In this document: piece by piece, positions 51,778-58,824 of the stretch
How positions within the stretch are numbered: the stretch's first letter is position 1
Layout: every line of letters begins with the position of its first letter
NCBI GenBank assembly: GCA_021325495.1
Contig: JAJPGZ010000002.1
Coordinates: 620,001 to 684,000 of the forward strand
Length of the DNA stretch: 64,000 bases
Source of the DNA: Spartobacteria bacterium
GTDB lineage: Bacteria; Verrucomicrobiota; Verrucomicrobiia; Chthoniobacterales; UBA10450
Direction of reading: 5' to 3'
Translations under genes and position numbers: made by a program
The notes under the pieces: generated by a model
What the model was told of the DNA's origin: nothing
The model's input: the letters and a program-made list of their open reading frames with translations, nothing else
Databases searched by the model: none

Positions 51778-53310
51778 TTAGGCCGTTATAACGCGAGCAA
51801 CTGACATCGCAGCATGCCGATTTCCATTTGGGAATGCCAAATGAAAATCTTCAGAAGCGCGAGCACCGACGTGAGGATGATAGTACTTGTTCCACAATTC
51901 ATTTCGAAATTTGTTCGTCGGATCCAGCCGTCGTTTCAGCTCAAAGAACTTTAAAGCATCCGGGTACGCTTTAAGAAATTGCTCGTCAGTAGCGTGCAAT
52001 TGATACGGCAAATAATATGAACCTCCTAACGACGAGGCCGCGTCGATCAGATCTCGTGTCCACTCGCCCACGCGCGCTTGCGCGTCCGCGCTCGTGCCTT
52101 GGCTGTAATAAATAACGAATGCGAAGACTTCGGTTCGAGCCCACGCCAGCAGCGAGCCTGGATCTTTATTCGCGTGGCGAACAGAAACATTGACAATGCT
52201 CGGCTTGTATTGCCGGAAAACGTTTCTCATCCGGTTAACAAAGTCGTCGAAGTGATCAACTGGAACGAAATACTCTTGCAGCGCATAAGTGGAGACCGCG
52301 CGAGCAGCGGGCTCTAGTTCCGCGGCGTCGTAACTTGCTTCGTAATTTCGCCAAACGACCGGCTCATCGCGATAATGCATTGGATCGAGGATGTACTGCC
52401 GCAGCCAAGCGCCCCAGCGCCAGCGCGAAACCAACCAATAACCGAACCGCTCCTGTCGATACGATTTGTAAGTTGAAATGAGATGGTCAGGCACCGTCAC
52501 CGGTTCGTCAGTTTTAAAAAATGTTACGAGATGTGCGGTTTCATATTTCGGCGGGTAAATGTCTGCATTGTGGAAAAGCGCATCCGCTGATTCGCGAATG
52601 TTAGAGAAAAAATATTCTTTGTAGTGCGATACGGCGATTGTGTCGGCGCGGCGCTTTAGTTTTACGTTGTCCGCTAAGTCGAGCGTAGCTTCTGTTATCA
52701 CCCCCAGGCCGCCATAGCCGCCGATCGCCCCATAAAAGATTTCAGAATTGTGTTCTCTGTCCGCATTAACCACTGAGCCGTCAGCCAGGACAATGCGAAT
52801 GGACTTTACGGATTCGATAATTGGTCCGTGACCAACATACCGGCCATGGGCGTTCACGGACAACGAACCGCCAACGGTGAAATTAGAATAACTTTGCATG
52901 ATCTGAATCGACAAATTTGCCGGATCGATTCGCTCTTGGAGAGAACGCCAGCGCGCGCCAGCTTGCACCGTTATCTGTTTTTCGTTAGGCCGAAACGCGA
53001 GAACACCTTCAAAGCGTCGCATGTCGATGTGAAGAGAATGCTCGCTCGCAATCTGTCCGCCCATACTGTGCCGGGCCCCGCCGATCGAGATCGCGCCTTC
53101 GTGATTTCGGACTGCAGAAACGATTTCGTCGGTCGTGGTCGGCCTGATCACCTTGTCAACACGGATCGGATTCAGTTGAGTGACATCGGCAATGATTTCT
53201 GGATCGGTAGTAAACTCGTGCGGCGGGCGAAGGATCTCTGCAACGACGACGACGTATGCCGTTACTGCAGCAATCGCGACAACGATTGCCAGTCGCCGTA
53301 GCATTTTCAT
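51778..53310 (-). CDS. FAD-linked oxidase (VAO/PCMH family), membrane-anchored
   Basis: A 510-residue protein with an N-terminal hydrophobic anchor or signal (about 7-25). The FAD-binding PCMH domain shows VDKVIRPTTTDEIVSAVRNH, then GGARHSMGGQI, and SYSNFTVGGSLSVNAHGRYVGHGP. The C-terminal part resembles sugar-lactone oxidases (ELKRRLDPTNKF near the end). It oxidises a sugar lactone, alcohol or similar substrate. It contains no M1 over 1.5 kb but has three M2 copies. Codon use looks less GC-biased, suggesting a different history. Confidence 0.82.
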   Translation of the reverse strand: MKMLRRLAIVVAIAAVTAYVVVVAEILRPPHEFTTDPEIIADVTQLNPIRVDKVIRPTTTDEIVSAVRNHEGAISIGGARHSMGGQIASEHSLHIDMRRFEGVLAFRPNEKQITVQAGARWRSLQERIDPANLSIQIMQSYSNFTVGGSLSVNAHGRYVGHGPIIESVKSIRIVLADGSVVNADREHNSEIFYGAIGGYGGLGVITEATLDLADNVKLKRRADTIAVSHYKEYFFSNIRESADALFHNADIYPPKYETAHLVTFFKTDEPVTVPDHLISTYKSYRQERFGYWLVSRWRWGAWLRQYILDPMHYRDEPVVWRNYEASYDAAELEPAARAVSTYALQEYFVPVDHFDDFVNRMRNVFRQYKPSIVNVSVRHANKDPGSLLAWARTEVFAFVIYYSQGTSADAQARVGEWTRDLIDAASSLGGSYYLPYQLHATDEQFLKAYPDALKFFELKRRLDPTNKFRNELWNKYYHPHVGARASEDFHLAFPNGNRHAAMSVARVITA

Positions 53311-53346
53311 TGCGCGGTTTGTCTCAAACCTGACGTGGCAGCACCG

Positions 53347-54057
53347 TCACAAAGTCGACAGATAATACGGCAGCATCTCGCGCCAGTAATTCCAGTCGTG
53401 GCCGCACCATCTGCGGTCGTCGAGCCAATGCGCGATGCCTTTCGAATTCAAAATCTCGGACATGCGAAGCGATTCGTGCCGCGTGTTGTCCCATTCGCCC
53501 GTGCCGAGAATGATGCGCATGTGGTTGAACTTCCACGGATCGGTCGTGTTCGGCAGATATTCGTACGGGCTGTTGAAGTAAACGTTGTCGTCGTGGTAGC
53601 CGTCGAAGAAATCGCTGATGTCGAACGAGCCGCTCAAACTGATGAGATGACTAACGAGATCGGGATGGCGAAACGCGATGTTCGCGGCGTGGTAAGCGCC
53701 AAGACTTGCTCCGCTTACAGCCACGCGGTGGGCGGAAGCTTCGCGACGCGCATAATCAAAAACGTCGTTCACGATCACGCGCTCGTAAGCGTTGTGCGTG
53801 CGTATGCGATCGGCCGGATGAATCCCTTTATTGTAAAAACTTTCCAGATCGATCGCGTCCGGGCAATAAACCGTGAGCCGTCCGGCATCGATGTAATCGG
53901 CGACGGAACCGACCAGCCCAAAATCTTTATTCTGATAATAACGCCCGAACGACGTCGGAAATAAAATGAGCGGCAAGCCGCCGCCACCGCCGAAAATCAT
54001 CATCTCGAACTCGCGGGTCAAGTGCGGTGTGTACCATTTGATGTAGCGCTCCTGCAT
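53347..54057 (-). CDS. Esterase D-type alpha/beta hydrolase
   Basis: About 236 residues from ATG 54057. The nucleophile elbow is VAVSGASLGAYHAANIA. The final Asp/His part lies in HWLDDRRWCGHDWNYWREML, and LISLSGSFDISDFFDGYHDDN follows the elbow. This is the esterase/D-family fold of small bacterial esterases. The substrate is unknown. It sits head to head with another esterase-like gene, 25 bp between starts, with an M1 (54065) in the gap. Confidence 0.8.
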   Translation of the reverse strand: MQERYIKWYTPHLTREFEMMIFGGGGGLPLILFPTSFGRYYQNKDFGLVGSVADYIDAGRLTVYCPDAIDLESFYNKGIHPADRIRTHNAYERVIVNDVFDYARREASAHRVAVSGASLGAYHAANIAFRHPDLVSHLISLSGSFDISDFFDGYHDDNVYFNSPYEYLPNTTDPWKFNHMRIILGTGEWDNTRHESLRMSEILNSKGIAHWLDDRRWCGHDWNYWREMLPYYLSTL

Positions 54058-54081
54058 GGTGTGAAAGATCGACAATAACGA

Positions 54082-54975
54082 GTGCGTCTAACGGCGGTCA
54101 ATCGCGCGATTCTCAGCGTGGACAAGATCGACATCTTCGTCCATGAAACTCGCTCGCAAATGGGACAGCACACGCTCACCGGCAACATCCAAAAACTTCG
54201 CGGCTTCAAATCGAAGATCCTCGGGAATCGTCGCGATGTTCTCGTTTATTTGCCGGCGGGTTATCGCCGCTTCGCGCGCAATCGTTATCCGGTTCTCTAT
54301 TTGCAGGACGGGCAAAATGTCTTCGACGCCGCCACCGCCTTCTCTCATGTCGAATGGTCGGTCGATGAAACCGCGCAACGTCTCATTCGCAAAAATTTGA
54401 TCGAGCCGCTCATCATCGTTGCAATTAACAACACTGGCGAAGAGCGCATTCACGAATATGCGCCCACTCGTGGCGTGATCAGCGAAGAAGCGAAACGCAA
54501 AAAGCGCAGCAAAGGGCTCGCGCGAAAATACGGCGAGTTTCTCATTCGCGAGCTCAAGCCGTACATCGACAAGAAATTTCGCACCAAGCCGGAAGCGGAA
54601 TTCACCGGCCTGGGCGGCTCGTCGTTAGGCGGATTGCTGACGATGACATTGGGAATTTGGTTCTCCGATGTGTTTCGCAAATTAATTGTGATGTCGCCGT
54701 CGGTCTGGTGGGACAACGAAGTGATCGTGAAAATGGTGGAAGATCTCGATCACAAATTGCCGCTGAAGATTTGGCTCGATACCGGCACGAATGAACCCGG
54801 TTGGGAACGCGCGCAACATTTGCGCGACGCCCTGGTCGAGAAAGGCTGGAAGCTTTTCGACGATCTGCAATATCTCGAAGTTGCCGGCGGCGACCACAGC
54901 GAAGGCGCCTGGGCCGCGCGGGTCGATCCGGCGCTGCGCTTTTTGTTTCCGCCTCCGCCGCCCGCGAAAATGTAA
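54082..54975 (+). CDS. Esterase D/enterochelin-esterase-like alpha/beta hydrolase
   Basis: 297 residues if started at GTG 54082; ATG 54160 is an alternative. Motifs are RRDVLVYLPAGYRRF, YPVLYLQDGQNVFDAATAF, the nucleophile elbow GLGGSSLGGLLTMTLGI, and the His in VAGGDHSEGAWAARV. It resembles Fes/EstD-type hydrolases with two conserved Asp-rich loops (VWWDNEV, WLDTGTNEPG). It carries a Pro-rich end (PPPPPAKM). It is divergent to and related with the preceding esterase, perhaps an old duplication. Confidence 0.82.
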   Translation: MRLTAVNRAILSVDKIDIFVHETRSQMGQHTLTGNIQKLRGFKSKILGNRRDVLVYLPAGYRRFARNRYPVLYLQDGQNVFDAATAFSHVEWSVDETAQRLIRKNLIEPLIIVAINNTGEERIHEYAPTRGVISEEAKRKKRSKGLARKYGEFLIRELKPYIDKKFRTKPEAEFTGLGGSSLGGLLTMTLGIWFSDVFRKLIVMSPSVWWDNEVIVKMVEDLDHKLPLKIWLDTGTNEPGWERAQHLRDALVEKGWKLFDDLQYLEVAGGDHSEGAWAARVDPALRFLFPPPPPAKM

Positions 54976-54985
54976 TTGTCGATCT

Positions 54986-55096
54986 TTAGCGGCCAACGGG
55001 TGGCGGCGCGGGATTCGGCGGCAACGGCTCCGGACGTGGCATCGGTTTCGGCGCGGGCGGCGCCGGCGGTTTCGGCGATGGGATTGGATTGGGCAT
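54986..55096 (-). CDS. 36-residue proline-rich small ORF
   Basis: ATG 55096 to TAA 54986. Pro makes up nearly half of the product, which starts MPNPIPSPKPPAPPAPKPMP. It lies 12 bases after the stop of the secreted protein gene at 55109 on the same strand. An M2-like site surrounds the start and an M1 directly follows the stop (54977). It may be a real short peptide or chance. Confidence 0.3.
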   Translation of the reverse strand: MPNPIPSPKPPAPPAPKPMPRPEPLPPNPAPPPVGR

Positions 55097-55108
55097 TTGC
55101 CTAACTAA

Positions 55109-55915
55109 TCACTGCCACGGCTTGCCGTAAACCTGGTAAACGCGCGTGTAGCCGCCGCCAAACTCGAGATCTTTTTCGAAATTGAATTCGCGTTTGTCCG
55201 GCTGCCATGTCAGCTCGCGCGGGCGATCGGGATGGTTCGGATCGTACACGGTGTACTTGTCGATCTTGTCGCCGGGTTTCGAAGTCCGCGCATAAATGAG
55301 GACGGCGTGATTGATGTGGAGAATGGGATAATCGGACAAATACGCGACGAACATTTCGCCGCGCCCGAGCGTCTCGTTCAAGATGACGTGTTCCTTTTCC
55401 TGATAATCGCGGCCGCGAATGGTGAACATGCGGAAGTTGCCAATGCGCGCGTAGGTCGGCCATCCGAGGCCGATGTTGTTTTGCAATAGATTCGTCTTGG
55501 CTTTGCTCAGCTCGCGCAGATTTGCGTAACCGGGAAAGACGATGCGCTCGTTAGGCGGGGATGGCGGATGCCACGGTTGTTTGCGCGTGACCTGGCGAAC
55601 GCGGTGCGCGAGTTCTTTGTCGTCGATTGGCGCGCCCTTCGGTTCGAAGCGCGCGAATTTGTAAAATTGCTGCACCGTCCGGCTCATGACGAAACATCGG
55701 CGCGTATAGCGATCGGTTTTTTCCTTGTGCGATTTCGTCGCCGGTTCGCGCACGCGCAGGCCGTTGGCGTAATTCCACACCGTCCAATTCGGGAACCACA
55801 GCGTGTCGCGATCGAAACGAAAATCGCGCGCGTTTTGCGCCGGCGCCGAGACCGCCGCTAAGATCGACAACGTACATGTGAGGCGAAGCGCCGTTCGCCG
55901 AAATTCCCAACTCAC
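55109..55915 (-). CDS. Secreted hypothetical protein, possible papain/transglutaminase-like fold
   Basis: A 268-residue protein with a signal peptide ending about APAQ (residue 27). A Cys in RRCFVMSRTVQQFYKF, a His in ILHINHAVLIYA and an Asp in YTVYDPNHPDRP occur in the order Cys-His-Asp expected for a cysteine-peptidase-like fold. The strand-turn pattern around the last two fits that idea. I do not recognise the family. It overlaps accA by ATGA, an unusual partner for a secreted protein. M1 copies are at 55258 and 55860. Confidence 0.6.
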   Translation of the reverse strand: MSWEFRRTALRLTCTLSILAAVSAPAQNARDFRFDRDTLWFPNWTVWNYANGLRVREPATKSHKEKTDRYTRRCFVMSRTVQQFYKFARFEPKGAPIDDKELAHRVRQVTRKQPWHPPSPPNERIVFPGYANLRELSKAKTNLLQNNIGLGWPTYARIGNFRMFTIRGRDYQEKEHVILNETLGRGEMFVAYLSDYPILHINHAVLIYARTSKPGDKIDKYTVYDPNHPDRPRELTWQPDKREFNFEKDLEFGGGYTRVYQVYGKPWQ

Positions 55916-56904
55916 ACCGATGATCGAGATGTTCCGGTTCCGGATTTTCCTTCCGCGAAATTGCCGAGCGCGCGGAATTTTTTGTAGCGTCGCTTGAGCA
56001 ATTGCTCGGTCGGCAATTCGAGAAGCTTTTCTAAATTTCGCCGCAAAGCAGCTCCAAGATTGGCCGCCGCCAAATCGTAATCGCGATGCGCGCCGCCTTC
56101 CGGTTCGCGCACGACTTCATCGACCACGTCGAGTTTGAGCAAATCTTGCGCGGTGAGCTTCAACGCTTCGGCCGCTTCCGGCGCGTGGCGACGATCGCGC
56201 CATAAAATCGCGGAGCAGGCTTCCGGACTGATAACGGAGTAATACGCGTTCTCCATGATCATCACGTGATCGGCCACGCCAATACCGAGCGCGCCACCGG
56301 AACCGCCTTCGCCGATGACGGCGGCGACAATCGGCACGCGCAGATGCATCATTTCACGCAGATTCACCGCGATCGCTTCCGCGATGTGGCGTTCCTCCGA
56401 ACCGATGCCGGGATACGCGCCCGGCGTATCGATTAACGCGATGACGGCCATGCCGAATTTCTCCGCCAGCCGCATTAAGCGCAGCGCTTTGCGATAACCT
56501 TCGGGATGGGCGCAGCCGAAATTGCGCATCACATTCTCTTTCGTGTTGCGGCCTTTCTGGTGCGTGATGACGACGCAACGATGCGAACCCAGGCGCGCGA
56601 GTCCGCCCGGCATGGCGCGATCGTCCGCGAATAATCTATCGCCGTGCAGCTCGGTAAAATCGCTGAAGCAACGCTCGATGTAATCGAGCGCGAAAGGCCG
56701 CTGGGTATGTCGCGCGATTTGCACCCGTTGCCACGCCGTCAGGTTGTCATAAATCTCGCGCCTCGTGCGCGTGAGCTTTGCCTCCATCGCTTCCACTTCC
56801 GAGTCAAGATCGACATCGTGCTCATCGGAATGACTGCGCAGGTCCTGCAATTTCTTTTGCAGTTCCAGGATCGGTTTTTCGAAATCGAGCGGCTGCAATT
56901 CCAT
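55912..56904 (-). CDS. accA: Acetyl-CoA carboxylase carboxyltransferase, alpha subunit
   Basis: A 330-residue protein of the usual length. It begins with a helical MELQPLDFEKPILELQKKLQ segment. ERPFALDYI-type AccA features are present as AHTQRPFALDYIERCF, GDRLFADDRAMPGGLA, IALIDTPGAYPGIGSEERH and GEGGSGGALGIGVADHVMIMENAYYSVISPE. It transfers carboxyl from carboxybiotin to acetyl-CoA for fatty acid synthesis. M1 at 56806 encodes HDVDLDSE in the N-terminal helix. Confidence 0.96.
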   Translation of the reverse strand: MELQPLDFEKPILELQKKLQDLRSHSDEHDVDLDSEVEAMEAKLTRTRREIYDNLTAWQRVQIARHTQRPFALDYIERCFSDFTELHGDRLFADDRAMPGGLARLGSHRCVVITHQKGRNTKENVMRNFGCAHPEGYRKALRLMRLAEKFGMAVIALIDTPGAYPGIGSEERHIAEAIAVNLREMMHLRVPIVAAVIGEGGSGGALGIGVADHVMIMENAYYSVISPEACSAILWRDRRHAPEAAEALKLTAQDLLKLDVVDEVVREPEGGAHRDYDLAAANLGAALRRNLEKLLELPTEQLLKRRYKKFRALGNFAEGKSGTGTSRSSV

Positions 56905-56907
56905 TGA

Positions 56908-57747
56908 TCAATCCGTAATGGTGACAGGCATGTTTTTGTTTACAAGGCCGCTCAGTTCCTCCACGTCGGTCGCGGAAAGACCGATGCCGGCGGGAGGCGG
57001 CGGTTGCTCGAGATTGGGATGCGCGCCGTCGGGCACGGAATAGATCGTGTAACTCGGCGAGCTCAACCGGATCCAGCGCGTGCTGCCGACGTATTCTTTC
57101 GTGCCGAAGCCGACACGTTTCCCGCCGCGAAACGCCATCACCTCCGCGACTTTCGTCGCCACTTTCGCCGGCTGCTTCGGCCCGAGTTTCTCTTCCTGAA
57201 TGTGGTACTGCTTGAAAAAATTTCCGTGATCGAGAAGCACGACCAATTTTGGTTTGCGCTGCACGAAAAGCGCGAATTCCGGATGCGAGATTAGTAATTT
57301 ATCGCCGATGTGCAGCATGGTGCCGTTCATGTTGTTCATGCGCATGATTAGCTCCGGCGTCGATTTCACCTTGCGCGCGACGACGGCGAGGACGTCGCCG
57401 GGTCGGACGATGTATTCCTGTTTTTCGGGCGAAGGCGTGCGCGAAAGGAGGATGTCAACGTTGATTTCGCCTAACAAATCCTTCGCTTCATCCGAATGTT
57501 GCGCGTTCGGATATTTCGTGATGAAGGCGATGAGCGCGGCGCGCGCCTCCGGCAGTTTCCCGTCCTGCCGTAATTTTGCCGCCGCCTGAAACTCCGGCAG
57601 AGAGATGTCGATCTTAGGTTCCTGCGGCAGCTCGCCCTTCTTTTCTTTCTCGATCACGATCTCCTGTTTGAAAAACAGGTTGTAGCCGAAGAACGCGGCG
57701 CTGCCGAAAATGACGACGGCCAGGAATAAAACGAAAAGCCATTTCAT
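56908..57747 (-). CDS. LysM protein with a degenerate L,D-transpeptidase domain
   Basis: A 279-residue protein: an N-terminal membrane anchor (about 2-25), a TPR-like helical part (about 55-95), a LysM domain (YIVRPGDVLAVVARKVKSTP to LLISHPE), then a YkuD-like domain (LVVLLDHGNFFKQYHIQ to LVNKNMPVTITD). Active YkuD domains end in IHGT...S-x-GC-x-R. Here the matching stretch reads YTIYSVPDG...PPAGIGLS, so the histidine and cysteine are absent. It probably binds peptidoglycan without cross-linking it. It is three bases from accA on the same strand. Confidence 0.75.
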   Translation of the reverse strand: MKWLFVLFLAVVIFGSAAFFGYNLFFKQEIVIEKEKKGELPQEPKIDISLPEFQAAAKLRQDGKLPEARAALIAFITKYPNAQHSDEAKDLLGEINVDILLSRTPSPEKQEYIVRPGDVLAVVARKVKSTPELIMRMNNMNGTMLHIGDKLLISHPEFALFVQRKPKLVVLLDHGNFFKQYHIQEEKLGPKQPAKVATKVAEVMAFRGGKRVGFGTKEYVGSTRWIRLSSPSYTIYSVPDGAHPNLEQPPPPAGIGLSATDVEELSGLVNKNMPVTITD

Positions 57748-57801
57748 CGACGAGAGACAACCATCGCGAAGTCGCGCCGCGGAGCAACCGCGTCGTGCTC
57801 G

Positions 57802-58263
57802 TTAGGGCGTTTTTGTCGTTTCCGGTTGCGGACCGGGGAAAAGGCGGTGCCACAATCGCCCGATCGTCGGCTCTTCTTCATTGCTCCAGGTGAAGTGGCA
57901 ATCCTGGCAATAAAACTCCTTCGGCAAAATCCGCAGGGTGTAGAGCACCACCATCAATCCGGGCGTGATCGCCTTCCGCGTCATCTGCGGATACTCGATG
58001 TTGGACGAGTTGCATTGCGGGCAACGCACCATGGCCGCGCTGATGGCCGGATCGCTCTGCTGCCATTCCACCATGAGATTTTGCGCGCGTTCGAAATCTT
58101 CGTCCTGCACCTGTAATTTCACATTCGCCTGCGGCTTCGACATAAAAGCCACGCGTTGGAGATGGCCTTCATTATGAATATCGGCGCGCACGCCCACTTT
58201 CTGGAGGCGGTCCTTCAGCTCCCGCGCTTTCCCCGGTTCGTGAAATGTTGCGATCGTAACCAT
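57802..58263 (-). CDS. DUF2007-type N-terminal domain plus zinc ribbon
   Basis: A 153-residue protein from ATG 58263. The first about 75 residues (TIATFHEPGKARELKDRLQK, then VGVRADIHNEG) match the DUF2007/putative signal-transducing domain of PII-like shape. The second part has a zinc ribbon: CPQCNSSNIEYP and later CQDCHFTW, with a hydrophobic stretch LMVVLYTLRILP between. The role is unknown. An M1 copy (58304) lies upstream. Confidence 0.75.
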   Translation of the reverse strand: MVTIATFHEPGKARELKDRLQKVGVRADIHNEGHLQRVAFMSKPQANVKLQVQDEDFERAQNLMVEWQQSDPAISAAMVRCPQCNSSNIEYPQMTRKAITPGLMVVLYTLRILPKEFYCQDCHFTWSNEEEPTIGRLWHRLFPGPQPETTKTP

Positions 58264-58317
58264 CGCTGCCAGATCAAACATCAAACTTCCGCCGAGTGCA
58301 ACATGTCGATCTTACGA

Positions 58318-58746
58318 TTAGCGATGCGGCGGGAACCATTGATAGAGCATCAGGTAAACGATCACTCCCGTGACCGAGACATAGAGCCAGACCGGCATCG
58401 TCCAACGCCCGAGCCGGCGATGTCTGTCCCAGCGACGTTGGAACACCGGCACGAGCGTTATGATGACGAGCGGCAAAACCGTGAACGCGAGCAACACATG
58501 CGTAATCAGGATTGGAAAATAAATCCACGCGATGAGTCCGCTGTAGCCCGAAGATTTTTCGCCCACGTGCACGTGATAAATGATGTAACCGACGAGGAAG
58601 GCGGTTGAAGTCACGATCGCCGCGATCATGCACGGGACGTGACGTTGCCAGATCTCGCGCCGGATCCAGAACCAGCCCGCGGAAATGAAAATCGCGCTCA
58701 CGAAATTGAGCGAAGCATTAATCGCGGGTAAATCGTTTATGGTCAT
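58318..58746 (-). CDS. DUF420 membrane protein
   Basis: A 142-residue protein with four hydrophobic helices. The family signature includes LPAINASLNFVSAIFISAGW, HVPCMIAAIVTSTAFLVGYI, YHVHVGEKSSGYSG and FDRHRRLGRW-like WDRHRRLGRWTMPVWLYVS. DUF420 proteins are often near cytochrome oxidase genes, but none is seen here. The ATG lies inside an inverted repeat (58742-58815), so that repeat has replaced or forms the 5' leader. Confidence 0.85.
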   Translation of the reverse strand: MTINDLPAINASLNFVSAIFISAGWFWIRREIWQRHVPCMIAAIVTSTAFLVGYIIYHVHVGEKSSGYSGLIAWIYFPILITHVLLAFTVLPLVIITLVPVFQRRWDRHRRLGRWTMPVWLYVSVTGVIVYLMLYQWFPPHR

Positions 58747-58815
58747 GTCGAGCGAAGTCGAGACATCTCTTGTCGAATAGCCGATGAGAGATTCCTCGAC
58801 TTCGCTCGGAATGAC
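58742..58815. repeat. Inverted repeat between DUF420 and AsmA-like genes
   Basis: Arms 58742-58762 (GTCATGTCGAGCGAAGTCGA plus G) and 58795-58815 (CTCGACTTCGCTCGGAATGA plus C) match at 19 of 21 positions, with a 32-base centre containing a weaker ATCTCT/AGAGAT pair. The left arm carries the DUF420 start codon. A degenerate relative, CATTCGCTCGACATGAC, precedes nfo at 61219. Confidence 0.85.
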
Positions 58816-58824
58816 AAAGAAGTA

